A stretch of 64,000 nucleotides of DNA from JBOGOC01 sp050747525 (GTDB lineage Bacteria > Acidobacteriota > Polarisedimenticolia > JACPZX01 > DASXTC01): NCBI GenBank assembly GCA_050747525.1, contig JBOGOC010000062.1, forward strand, positions 1 through 64,000, written 5' to 3'. The notes beneath the pieces are model-generated. The model saw nothing but the letters and a program-made list of their open reading frames with translations. It was not told the origin of the DNA and made no database searches. The position numbers and the translations under genes were made by a program. Below, piece after piece: positions 50,878-58,562 of the stretch (positions within the stretch are counted from its first letter, which is position 1; each line of letters begins with the position of its first letter).

Positions 50878-52192
50878 TCGCCCCGATCCACGCCGTGAGG
50901 CCTTCAGGATCCTCCGGCGGGTGGATCAGCAAGGAGCGTGGTCCGGCCCCCTGCTGCAGCGGCTCGACGCGCGCGGCTGGGACGCCAGGGACCTCGCGCT
51001 CGCCAACGAGCTGACCCTCGGTGTCCTGCGGCGCAAGATCGCGCTGGACGCCGTGATCGCCGCTTTCTCATCGCGTCCCCTCGAGCGCGTGAACGCGGAC
51101 GTGCGCGTCGCGCTCTGGCTGGGGCTGTACCAGGTCCTCTTCCTGGAACGGATCCCGCCCCACGCCGCGGTGAACGAGACCGTCAATCTGGTGCGCGCTC
51201 TGCCGCACGCCGCGCACGCGGCCTCGTTCGTCAACGCGTTGCTGCGGGCCGCCCTCAAGGACGTCCCCCGGGCCCGCGCGGTGGCGCGCGGCGCCGGGGA
51301 GGCCGATCCCGTCCAGGCGCTCGGCGTGGCGGAGTCACATCCGGCATGGCTGGCCCGCCGCTGGGTGGAGCGCTTCGGCCTCGAGGGCGCCCGCGCGCTG
51401 ATGGAGGCCCAGAACCACCCCGCGCCCGTCTCGGCGCGGGTGATGGGAGGCGCCCCGCGCGTCGCGGAGGCGCTGCGCGAGCTGGAGCAGGAGTCGATCG
51501 CGGCTAGCGTCTCTCCAGTGCTTGAGGATTTCATCCGGATCCAGGGACCGGCACAGCACAGCGCGCTTTTCCGATCAGGAGGGCTCTACATCCAGGACGA
51601 GGCCTCCGCCCTGGCGGCGAGGCTCGCCGGGGTGAAGGAAGGGGACCTGGTCCTGGATGCCTGCGCGGCGCCCGGCGGAAAGACCTTCATCATGGCCGCG
51701 CTGGCGGATGAGGGAGGACTGGTGGTGGCGTGCGACCGGTCGAGCCGGCGCCTCGAGGTCCTGCAGGAGAACGCTGTGCGCCTGCGGGTTTCCTGCGCGG
51801 CGCTCGCCGCGGACCTGGCCGAGGGAAACCCCTTTCGAGACGGCACCCGGTTCGACGTCGTGGCGGTGGACGCCCCCTGCTCCGGAACCGGTGTGATCAG
51901 GCGCCACCCCGAGCTGCGCTATCGCGCCGGCGACGAAGCGCTCTCGCGGCTGGTGCCGCTGCAGGCAGGGCTGCTGTCCACGGCCGCCGTCCTCGTGAAG
52001 CCGGGGGGCACACTCGTGTACTCGGTGTGCAGCCTGGAGCCGGAGGAAGGGGAGCGGCAGATCGATGCGTTCCTGGATCGCCAGCCCGGCTTCGTGCTGG
52101 AAGATCCCTCGGCCGACGTGCTGCTCACGCGCCCCGACCGTGACGGCCTGGACGGGTTTTTCGCCGCCCGGCTCCGCCGTCAGCGAGCCTGA
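50855..52192 (+). CDS. rsmB: 16S rRNA (cytosine-967 C5)-methyltransferase
   Basis: The 445-residue protein has an N-terminal NusB-like RNA-binding domain (about 14-145; REAFRILRRVDQQGAWSG, VNETVNLVRALPHAAHAASFVNALLR). The C-terminal SAM-dependent domain has the SAM-binding LDACAAPGGKT, catalytic Cys motifs VDAPCSGTGVIRRHPELR and VYSVCSLEPEEGE. It methylates C967 in 16S rRNA. The start is uncertain: GTG 50855 or TTG 50864, both inside fmt. It converges with the SH3-like gene, overlapping 13 bases at the 3' end. Confidence 0.92.
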   Translation: MTALERPDRPDPRREAFRILRRVDQQGAWSGPLLQRLDARGWDARDLALANELTLGVLRRKIALDAVIAAFSSRPLERVNADVRVALWLGLYQVLFLERIPPHAAVNETVNLVRALPHAAHAASFVNALLRAALKDVPRARAVARGAGEADPVQALGVAESHPAWLARRWVERFGLEGARALMEAQNHPAPVSARVMGGAPRVAEALRELEQESIAASVSPVLEDFIRIQGPAQHSALFRSGGLYIQDEASALAARLAGVKEGDLVLDACAAPGGKTFIMAALADEGGLVVACDRSSRRLEVLQENAVRLRVSCAALAADLAEGNPFRDGTRFDVVAVDAPCSGTGVIRRHPELRYRAGDEALSRLVPLQAGLLSTAAVLVKPGGTLVYSVCSLEPEEGERQIDAFLDRQPGFVLEDPSADVLLTRPDRDGLDGFFAARLRRQRA

Positions 52193-53001
52193 TCGGTCTT
52201 GCGGACACTGGCCCGGTTGCCGGGCGTGAGATCCAGGGTGAGGCGGGAGCCGGCGGTCGCCCGAAGCTCGACCAGCCATTCATGCCGCTCTTTCGCGGCG
52301 TCCAGCGTGGCCTGCACCAGATAGCTTCCGGGGGCCACCGCTTCGAAGCCGTAGCGGCCGTCGCCATCGGTGATCGTGTTCTGCACGGCATGGCTTTGCA
52401 GGATCTTGTCCTCCTGCTCCTGGCAGTCCTTGTCCAGAGCCTCGACCTCGGCCAGCACGCGCCGGCGCTCCGCCTTGGCGGCATCGCTTGCCTGGAAGGC
52501 CTGGCTCGTGCTCTCGATGGTCCGCAGCGCGCGGCCGGCCTGGTCTTTCAGCTCGGCTGCGCGGGCCACGAGCCGCTCGCGCCGCGCGGCGCATTCCGAG
52601 CGCACATCGGTGAGCCCAACCAGCGACTCGGGCGGCGCCGCCAGCAGCCTGATGGCGATGCGGGCCCCCGGATGCGTTGCGCCGCCCTTGTCGGTGACGA
52701 ACACGATCCCCCCGACCGATCCGGTCCCGGCCTGCTCCGGCGCGGGGGCCTCCGGTGCCTCCTGTACGGACGTGGAAGGCGTGGCCGGGATCCAGCCCTC
52801 CAGCGTCACGTGGCTCCATCCTTCCTTCGTTTCGATCACGGTGAGGGTGGTTCCAGCCATCAGCAGCGCCACCGGAGGGCCTCCGGGAGTGGCCGAGAGT
52901 TGGGCGGGCTGCTCGAGAGTGGTCGAACTGGCCAGCGGCCCGAGGATCAGCGCCGCCAGCGAGGCCACCAGGGGAAAGGCGTATCTGGGCGTGAGGGGCA
53001 T
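52180..53001 (-). CDS. Secreted SH3-like and carboxypeptidase-regulatory-like domain protein
   Basis: The 273-residue product has a signal peptide (about 1-22) and a short bacterial SH3-type beta-domain (about 30-75: VALLMAGTTLTVIETKEGWSHVTLEGWIP). A Pro/Ala linker, helices with Lys/Glu/Arg (about 135-190, coiled-coil-like) and a final domain resembling CarboxypepD_reg/CNA-B (YGFEAVAPGSYLVQATLDA) follow. Probably a cell-surface or peptidoglycan-associated protein. Its ATG is 13 bases after a U-tract terminator on the same strand, so expression needs read-through or its own promoter inside. Confidence 0.65.
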   Translation of the reverse strand: MPLTPRYAFPLVASLAALILGPLASSTTLEQPAQLSATPGGPPVALLMAGTTLTVIETKEGWSHVTLEGWIPATPSTSVQEAPEAPAPEQAGTGSVGGIVFVTDKGGATHPGARIAIRLLAAPPESLVGLTDVRSECAARRERLVARAAELKDQAGRALRTIESTSQAFQASDAAKAERRRVLAEVEALDKDCQEQEDKILQSHAVQNTITDGDGRYGFEAVAPGSYLVQATLDAAKERHEWLVELRATAGSRLTLDLTPGNRASVRKTDQAR

Positions 53002-53014
53002 GGCGTCGCTCCAG

Positions 53015-53044
53015 AAAAAAAAGGCAGCGCGTGAGCGCTGCCTT
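53015..53044 (-). terminator. Intrinsic terminator
   Basis: On the minus strand a perfect 10-bp stem (AAGGCAGCGC with GCGCTGCCTT, four-base loop TCAC) runs directly into a run of Ts. This is a strong rho-independent terminator. It ends the candidate ncRNA and precedes the SH3-like gene start by 13 bases. Confidence 0.85.
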
Positions 53045-53175
53045 TCGGAGGTGGATCCGAAAGCCCGGGATGAGGTCTGCGGCCGCGAAAATGCAGGCTT
53101 CGTCCACACCGCCAGCCATCCGGTGAAAAACCAGAGGAGCCGGGTGACCAGTGGCCTTCGCTCTCGGATTGGAAC
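53015..53175 (-). ncRNA. Candidate 6S-like regulatory RNA
   Basis: On the minus strand a -35 TTGACA (53209-53204) precedes a -10 TAGGAT (53186-53181), 19 bases apart. A transcript of about 160 bases would start near 53174-53170. Bases 53169-53160 pair with 53064-53055 in a 10-bp closing stem (one G-U, which becomes a C-A mismatch on the other strand). An open bubble of 10 and 9 bases follows, then GGTC/GACC and an inner hairpin CACCG/CGGTG. This is the 6S outline, an RNA that mimics an open promoter and binds RNA polymerase. It ends in a terminator and lies beside rarA. Attenuation of the downstream gene is an alternative. Confidence 0.4.
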
Positions 53176-53287
53176 GCCACATCCTACAACGCGCCAAGGG
53201 ATAGCTGTCAAGGAACGGGCCTCTTGTACGTAAGTCCAAGAAACAAAGGACTTGCCCTTCCAGGCGGAACCCGATATCGTGGCCGGC

Positions 53288-54628
53288 ATGGACACTCTGT
53301 TTCCCGAAATGGAAGGCCCTCCTCCCCCTTCCGAGCCTCCCGCCGACGCGCCTCTGGCCGACCGGATGAGGCCCCGCACCCTGGACGAATTCGTGGGGCA
53401 ACAGGAAATCCTGGGATCCGGCAGCCTCCTGCGCCGTGCCATCGAAGAGGACACGCTGCGGTCCGTGATCTTCTGGGGGCCTCCGGGGTCCGGCAAGACC
53501 ACTCTGGCCCGCATCATCGCCCGAAGCACGCAGGCGTACTTCGTCTCGTTCTCCGCGGTCCTGTCGGGCATCAAGGAGATCAAGGACGTCATGCGCGAGG
53601 CGGAGCGCCATCGCCGCGCGGGCGCGCGCCGGACGATCCTGTTCATCGACGAGATCCACCGCTTCAACAAGGCGCAGCAGGACGCGTTTCTCCCCTACGT
53701 CGAGAAGGGGGACATCGTGCTGATCGGCGCCACCACCGAGAACCCCTCGTTCGAGCTGAACTCGGCGCTCCTCTCCCGATCCAAGGTCTACGTCCTGAAG
53801 ATGCTGGACGAAGAGCAGCTGGAGACCATCTTGAAGCGCGCCCTCGAAGACGCCGGACGAGGCCTGGGAGGGCGGGGGATCGTGGCCGAAGAAGGGACGC
53901 TGCGCGAGATGGCGGTCAGGTCACAGGGAGATGCCCGCTACGCCCTCAACACGCTCGAAGAGGCCGCTCGGGCCGTGCGCATCACCCTCGACGTGGTGCG
54001 CGACGCGCTGCAGCGCACCGCCCTGTACTACGACAAGGCGGGAGAGGAGCACTTCAACATCATCTCCGCTCTGCACAAGTCGATGCGCTCATCGGACCCT
54101 GATGCCGCGCTCTACTGGCTGGCCCGCATGATCGAAGGCGGAGAAGACCCGCTCTACATCGCGCGCCGCATCGTGCGCTTCGCAAGCGAGGACGTGGGGA
54201 ACGCCGATCCGAGGGCGCTGCAGGTTGCCCTGGCCGCCAAGGACGCCTTCCACTTCCTAGGGCTGCCAGAAGGAGCGCTCGCCCTGGCCCAGGCGGTCCT
54301 GTACATGGCCGCCGCCCCCAAGAGCGACGCCGTCTACCGGGCGTACGGGGAGGCGGTTGCCGACATCCGGGCGGGAAAGGTGGAGCCCGTGCCCATGAAC
54401 ATCCGCAACGCGCCCACCGGCCTCATGAAGGGACTCGGCTACGGCAAGGGCTACCAGCACGCGCACAACTACGAAGAGGGGATCACCGATCAGGACCTGC
54501 TGCCGCCGGCCCTGAAGGGACGCGTCTACTACCACCCCACCGAGTCCGGCGAGGAGAAAGGGATCAAGGAGCGTCTGGAGCAATGGGCGGAGCTGCGCAA
54601 GCGGCTCGGGGCGCGAAGGCGATCCTGA
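53288..54628 (+). CDS. rarA: Replication-associated recombination protein RarA (MgsA)
   Basis: The 446-residue AAA+ ATPase has Walker A GPPGSGKT (residues 64-71), Walker B ILFIDEIHRF, sensor 1 LIGATTENPSFE, and the family-specific C-terminal region (IISALHKSMRSSDPDAALYWLARM, then GKGYQHAHNYEEGITDQDLLP). RarA acts at stalled replication forks. The start ATG at 53288 lacks a clear ribosome site; a TTG at 53252 would add 12 residues. It is divergent from the candidate ncRNA. Confidence 0.93.
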   Translation: MDTLFPEMEGPPPPSEPPADAPLADRMRPRTLDEFVGQQEILGSGSLLRRAIEEDTLRSVIFWGPPGSGKTTLARIIARSTQAYFVSFSAVLSGIKEIKDVMREAERHRRAGARRTILFIDEIHRFNKAQQDAFLPYVEKGDIVLIGATTENPSFELNSALLSRSKVYVLKMLDEEQLETILKRALEDAGRGLGGRGIVAEEGTLREMAVRSQGDARYALNTLEEAARAVRITLDVVRDALQRTALYYDKAGEEHFNIISALHKSMRSSDPDAALYWLARMIEGGEDPLYIARRIVRFASEDVGNADPRALQVALAAKDAFHFLGLPEGALALAQAVLYMAAAPKSDAVYRAYGEAVADIRAGKVEPVPMNIRNAPTGLMKGLGYGKGYQHAHNYEEGITDQDLLPPALKGRVYYHPTESGEEKGIKERLEQWAELRKRLGARRRS

Positions 54629-54685
54629 CGCTGCCGGCAGAATAGTTTTTTTCCCCAACTCCCCACCAGGCGTATACTTTTTCCC
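54629..54685 (+). promoter_or_regulatory. Short spacer with -10 close to the start codon
   Basis: TATACT (54673-54678) ends seven bases before the ATG at 54686, consistent with a leaderless mRNA. A run of T (54645-54652) preceded by the CTGCCGGCAG palindrome could be a weak terminator for rarA. Confidence 0.35.
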
Positions 54686-57391
54686 ATGAGCGCGACCCGC
54701 ATCGCCCTGCTGGGCGCCATGGTGCTCGGCAACACCGTCCCCGTGCACGCCGCCCTGACGTTCGAGCAGCGGGTGGCCGCCGAGGAGGCGATCCAGCGCG
54801 TCCGCTACCGGCACCAGATCGACGCGCGGCGGCCATTCGAGCAGGCGATCTCCGTGGAGCTGATGGAGCGCCGCGTCCTTGAGTACCTCAGGGGGTCCGT
54901 CGCCCTCGAGCGGATCTGGCATACGCCGGTGACCGCCGCGGCGCTGCGCCGCGAGCTGGAGCGGATGGTGCGCGATTCGAAATCACCGGAACGCCTGAAG
55001 GAGATCTTCGCGGCTCTCGGCAACGACCCCCTCCTTGTCGAGGAGTGCCTGGCCCGGCCGACCCTCGTCCACCGTCTGCTGAGCAGCTTCGGCCCGGGCG
55101 GCCTGGACGCCGGAGATCTCGATGGCTCGGCCGCCGTGGCCGGAGCGCCACGCTCCGTGGCGCCGGCCCCGCTGCCCGTTCTGCGGGCCACCTCTCCAGC
55201 CTGCCATCCGGACGACACCTGGGACGAAGGCAGCCTCATGGATCCGCCGGAGGTGCGCTGGGGACACACCGCCGTCTGGACCGGCAGCGAGATGATCGTA
55301 TGGGGAGGGGGAGACGGTCGCCGGTACGACCCGGTCATCGACATCTGGAAAAGGATCCCCGCCGGCCCCCCCGGAGGCGACGTGGCGTTCTGGACGGGGT
55401 CGGAGATGCTGGTCTTTGGCTTCAGCGCCGCCGGCCCTTTCGGCTCCCGCTTCGACCCGGCGACCGGCGCGTGGTCCCCCATGTCGACTGCGGGCGCGCC
55501 ATCAAGACGGTCCCGCACCTCGGCGACCTGGACGGGGCGCGAGATGATCGTGTGGGGCGGCCAGGAGACGGGAGGCGGCGCCGTGCAGACCGGGGCTCGC
55601 TACGATCCCGTCAGCGACTCGTGGACGCCGATGTCGACGCAGGGCGCCCCTTCAGCCAGGTTTGGTCACGCCGCCGCGTGGACGGGCACCGAGCTGATCA
55701 TCTGGGGAGGACGCGCGGCAGACTCGTCCATCGGCGGCCGGTACGATCCCGCTACCAACACGTGGAAGGGTCTGTCCGCATCCGGCGCGCCTGTCTTCCT
55801 GGATGAAGTGGCCCGGTTCGACGCCGTCTGGACGGGAGAGGCGATGCTCGCGATCGGCAGGATCCACACGGACCTGGAAAATCCCTCCGCCGCAGGCATC
55901 TATCATCCCGACAGCGACACATGGTCTCCGATGGCCGGCCCCATCACCGGAAGTGACGGGCCTTATGTGTGGACCGGGACGGAGCTGCTCCTCTGGGGAG
56001 GCTACGACGGGCAGGGCGGCTCCGGCGGAGTTCGGTACGATCCGGCACGCGACAGGTGGTCACGCATCACGAACACCGGGGCGCCCGACACCGACCGGAC
56101 AGGGCACACGCTGGTCTGGGCCGGAGACCGGATGATCGTCTTCGGCGGCCACGCGATCAAAGGAACGACCGCCTATTCCTCGGGCGGCCGATACGATCCG
56201 GTTTCCGACTCCTGGACACCGACCTCTATGAGCAATGGCGGTCCCTCACCGCGGTCGAATCACGCCGCATTCTGGACCGGAAACGAAATGATCGTCTGGG
56301 GGCGCGACCACGAGGCGGAGCGGCGGGGCGGACGGTACGACCCGGCGACGGACAGCTGGCGTCTCATGTCCAGCGTGAGTGCGCCACACCCTCACCCCTA
56401 CCCGATTGCCGCGGCCTGGACCGGCGAGGATCTGTTCGTATGGGCTCCCTGGTTCGACGCTGAGCATCCCGGCGGGCTCTACCGTCCTGCCGACGATGCG
56501 TGGCGACCGGTGACCACCGAGGCAGCTCCCGTCTCGCTGGCGACTGGGAGGGCTGTCTGGACAGGAACGGAGGCGATTGTCCTGGGTCACGATTGCCCCC
56601 ATGCCGCGTGCACGCCGCAGGTCACCGGAGGACGGTACGATCCCGGGACCGACTCCTGGCGCCCGATGTCCCTGTCGAGCATCCCGGAAGGGTTCTCCGC
56701 GGTGTGGACCGGCCAGGAGATCCTCGTGCCGGGGCTGGGAGGAGCGCCTGGCGGCCGGTACGATCCGGAGCACGACCTGTGGAGCCCGCTCTCAGCGACC
56801 GGGGCCCCTCCTTATCCCGGCCCGATCGTCTGGACCGGGACGCAGATCCTGGCCTGGCAGCACGACGGGCGGAGCTGGCTGCTCCATGGGTACGAGCCGG
56901 CAGCGGACCTCTGGACGCTCCTACCGGAAGCCGGTCCTGTCGGCCCCGTACGAGGAGAGCTGTGGTCCGTCTGGACGGGAGAGGAACTCCTCTCGTGGTG
57001 GGGTGCCGGAGGAGCGCGCTTTGATCCGTTGCCCCGCACCTGGGTCGCCATCTCGCAGGAGAATCAGCCCTCCCACCGCGATGGAGCCTCGGTCGTCTGG
57101 ACGGGAGACTCCATGATCGTCTGGGGAGGCCTGTGGGCAGACTTCGCCCCGGTCGCGACGGGGGGCCGGTATTTCCTTGGCGCCGACCGCGATCGCGACG
57201 GCGATGGCTTCACTTCCTGCGGGGGAGACTGCGCCGAAGGCGATCCGGACGTGAACCCTGCCGCCCTGGAGCGGCCGGGTGATTCGATCGACGAGAACTG
57301 CGACGGGATCCGGCTGTGCGATCCGGCCGGCCCGTGGAAGAACCGCGGCCAGTTCAATGCCTGCCTGGCCCGGGCGCACAACCGGCCCTGA
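54686..57391 (+). CDS. Secreted 14-repeat kelch-like propeller protein with C-terminal metal-binding motif
   Basis: The 901-residue product has a signal peptide (1-22) and a helical N-terminal domain of about 120 residues (TFEQRVAAEEAIQRVRYRHQ onward). Fourteen kelch-like units of about 50 residues follow, each with a WTGxEMIVWGG-type strand and a GGRYDPxTDSW turn. The last 60 residues hold an Asp-rich segment (DRDRDGDGFTSCGGDC, then DPDVNPAALE and DENCDG) similar to MopE-type metal-binding or thrombospondin-3-like calcium repeats. Fourteen units could make two propellers. The N-terminal domain recalls periplasmic chaperone/PPIase regions but is unassigned. Role unknown; ligand binding at the surface is likely. 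Confidence 0.75.
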   Translation: MSATRIALLGAMVLGNTVPVHAALTFEQRVAAEEAIQRVRYRHQIDARRPFEQAISVELMERRVLEYLRGSVALERIWHTPVTAAALRRELERMVRDSKSPERLKEIFAALGNDPLLVEECLARPTLVHRLLSSFGPGGLDAGDLDGSAAVAGAPRSVAPAPLPVLRATSPACHPDDTWDEGSLMDPPEVRWGHTAVWTGSEMIVWGGGDGRRYDPVIDIWKRIPAGPPGGDVAFWTGSEMLVFGFSAAGPFGSRFDPATGAWSPMSTAGAPSRRSRTSATWTGREMIVWGGQETGGGAVQTGARYDPVSDSWTPMSTQGAPSARFGHAAAWTGTELIIWGGRAADSSIGGRYDPATNTWKGLSASGAPVFLDEVARFDAVWTGEAMLAIGRIHTDLENPSAAGIYHPDSDTWSPMAGPITGSDGPYVWTGTELLLWGGYDGQGGSGGVRYDPARDRWSRITNTGAPDTDRTGHTLVWAGDRMIVFGGHAIKGTTAYSSGGRYDPVSDSWTPTSMSNGGPSPRSNHAAFWTGNEMIVWGRDHEAERRGGRYDPATDSWRLMSSVSAPHPHPYPIAAAWTGEDLFVWAPWFDAEHPGGLYRPADDAWRPVTTEAAPVSLATGRAVWTGTEAIVLGHDCPHAACTPQVTGGRYDPGTDSWRPMSLSSIPEGFSAVWTGQEILVPGLGGAPGGRYDPEHDLWSPLSATGAPPYPGPIVWTGTQILAWQHDGRSWLLHGYEPAADLWTLLPEAGPVGPVRGELWSVWTGEELLSWWGAGGARFDPLPRTWVAISQENQPSHRDGASVVWTGDSMIVWGGLWADFAPVATGGRYFLGADRDRDGDGFTSCGGDCAEGDPDVNPAALERPGDSIDENCDGIRLCDPAGPWKNRGQFNACLARAHNRP

Positions 57392-57393
57392 CA

Positions 57394-58431
57394 TCACGCC
57401 TTGGCGGTGTGCACGACCCTTTGTGGGAACGGGATCTCGATCCCTTCGGTCTTGAAGCGGGCGGTGATCCGCTTGATGAATTCATGGATCACGAGGCCGC
57501 GATCCCCGAACTGAGCCACGCGGAGAGCCGTGGACACCTGAATGGCCGAATCGCCCAGGGCCGTGAAGCGCACGGAGGGCTCGAAGCTGCCGACGGCCCC
57601 TTCCACCTCCCGCTGGATCTCGCGTGAGACCTCCAGGGCCACCCGCTCCACGTGCCCAAGGTCGGAGGCGTAGGATACCCCGACATCGACCGTGACGGTC
57701 TGCTCCGGCTGCGGGCGGCTGAAGTTCACGACGATCATGTCCACCACCCGCGCGTTGGGCACCAGAATCAGGTTGTTGTTGGGGTCGCGCAGCTGCGTCG
57801 TCCTCCACCCGATGTCGTCCACGAACCCCTTCATGTCGTTCTCCAGGGCCACGTAGTCACCGAGGCAGATGGGACGGGATATCGCCAGGTGCAGTCCGGC
57901 GAAGAAATTCGACAACGTGGGCTGCAGGGCGATCGCCACGGCGAGCGAGCCCACGCCCAGGGCCGTCAGGAGCGGCGTGATCGAGACCCCGAGATTGGAG
58001 AGGATGAGAAGCCCAGCCGTGAGAAAGATCACGATGCGCAGGACGTTCTGGGTGATGCTCGTGGTGGCGATCTCGGCGCCGGCCTCGCGCGTGTAGCGCT
58101 CCAGCATCTGCGTGCCGAGGGTGGCGGCCGACCAGGACAGCGACAGGATCAGCCCCACCGAGGAGATCCGGTCCACGACGAGAAGCGCCCGTTCCGAGAG
58201 AGGGGCGAGCCGGGCGGCGATCACCAGGCCGCCCAGCAGGAACCACAGGAGGATCTGGCGCCGTGTGGCCGCGATGAGAATGTTGTCCAGGGCGCTCTGG
58301 GTGCGCTCGGCGAGCGCGGAGAGGCGCCGCACCACCAGCGCGCGCACGAGGATCCCCAGGATCATCGCCGAAAGGATCGCGGCGGCGGCGAGGAGCCAGC
58401 GTGTCTGGATGTCCATGTCCAGGTACGTCAT
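57394..58431 (-). CDS. Small-conductance mechanosensitive channel (MscS family)
   Basis: The 345-residue inner-membrane protein has several hydrophobic helices and the pore-lining TM3 region (LLTALGVGSLAVAIALQPTLSNFFAGLHL), followed by the beta domain GDYVALENDMKGFVDDIGWRTTQLRDPNNNLILVPN typical of MscS. The C-terminal alpha/beta domain ends RITARFKTEGIEIPFPQRVVH. It releases solutes on hypo-osmotic shock. The start ATG at 58431 is seven bases after GAGGT; a second ATG at 58437 is possible. It is convergent with the kelch-like gene and divergent from top6B. Confidence 0.88.
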   Translation of the reverse strand: MTYLDMDIQTRWLLAAAAILSAMILGILVRALVVRRLSALAERTQSALDNILIAATRRQILLWFLLGGLVIAARLAPLSERALLVVDRISSVGLILSLSWSAATLGTQMLERYTREAGAEIATTSITQNVLRIVIFLTAGLLILSNLGVSITPLLTALGVGSLAVAIALQPTLSNFFAGLHLAISRPICLGDYVALENDMKGFVDDIGWRTTQLRDPNNNLILVPNARVVDMIVVNFSRPQPEQTVTVDVGVSYASDLGHVERVALEVSREIQREVEGAVGSFEPSVRFTALGDSAIQVSTALRVAQFGDRGLVIHEFIKRITARFKTEGIEIPFPQRVVHTAKA

Positions 58432-58502
58432 GAGCATGACCTCGAAGTTGCGACATTCTGTCCGAAGCGGGTCGCCCGGATCAAACGCCCCCGGCCGGAT
58501 GC

Positions 58503-58508
58503 TAGAAT
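58503..58508 (+). promoter_or_regulatory. Possible -10 element upstream of top6B
   Basis: TAGAAT lies 55 bases before the top6B GTG. The same hexamer lies upstream of the ketoacyl synthase (18019-18024) and cytochrome c (36764-36769) genes. No -35 with standard spacing is seen for any of the three. Confidence 0.3.
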
Positions 58509-58562
58509 GACGGCGCCTCGCGGGAGTTCCCCCGCACAATCCCCAGGAACGAGGAGACATCC

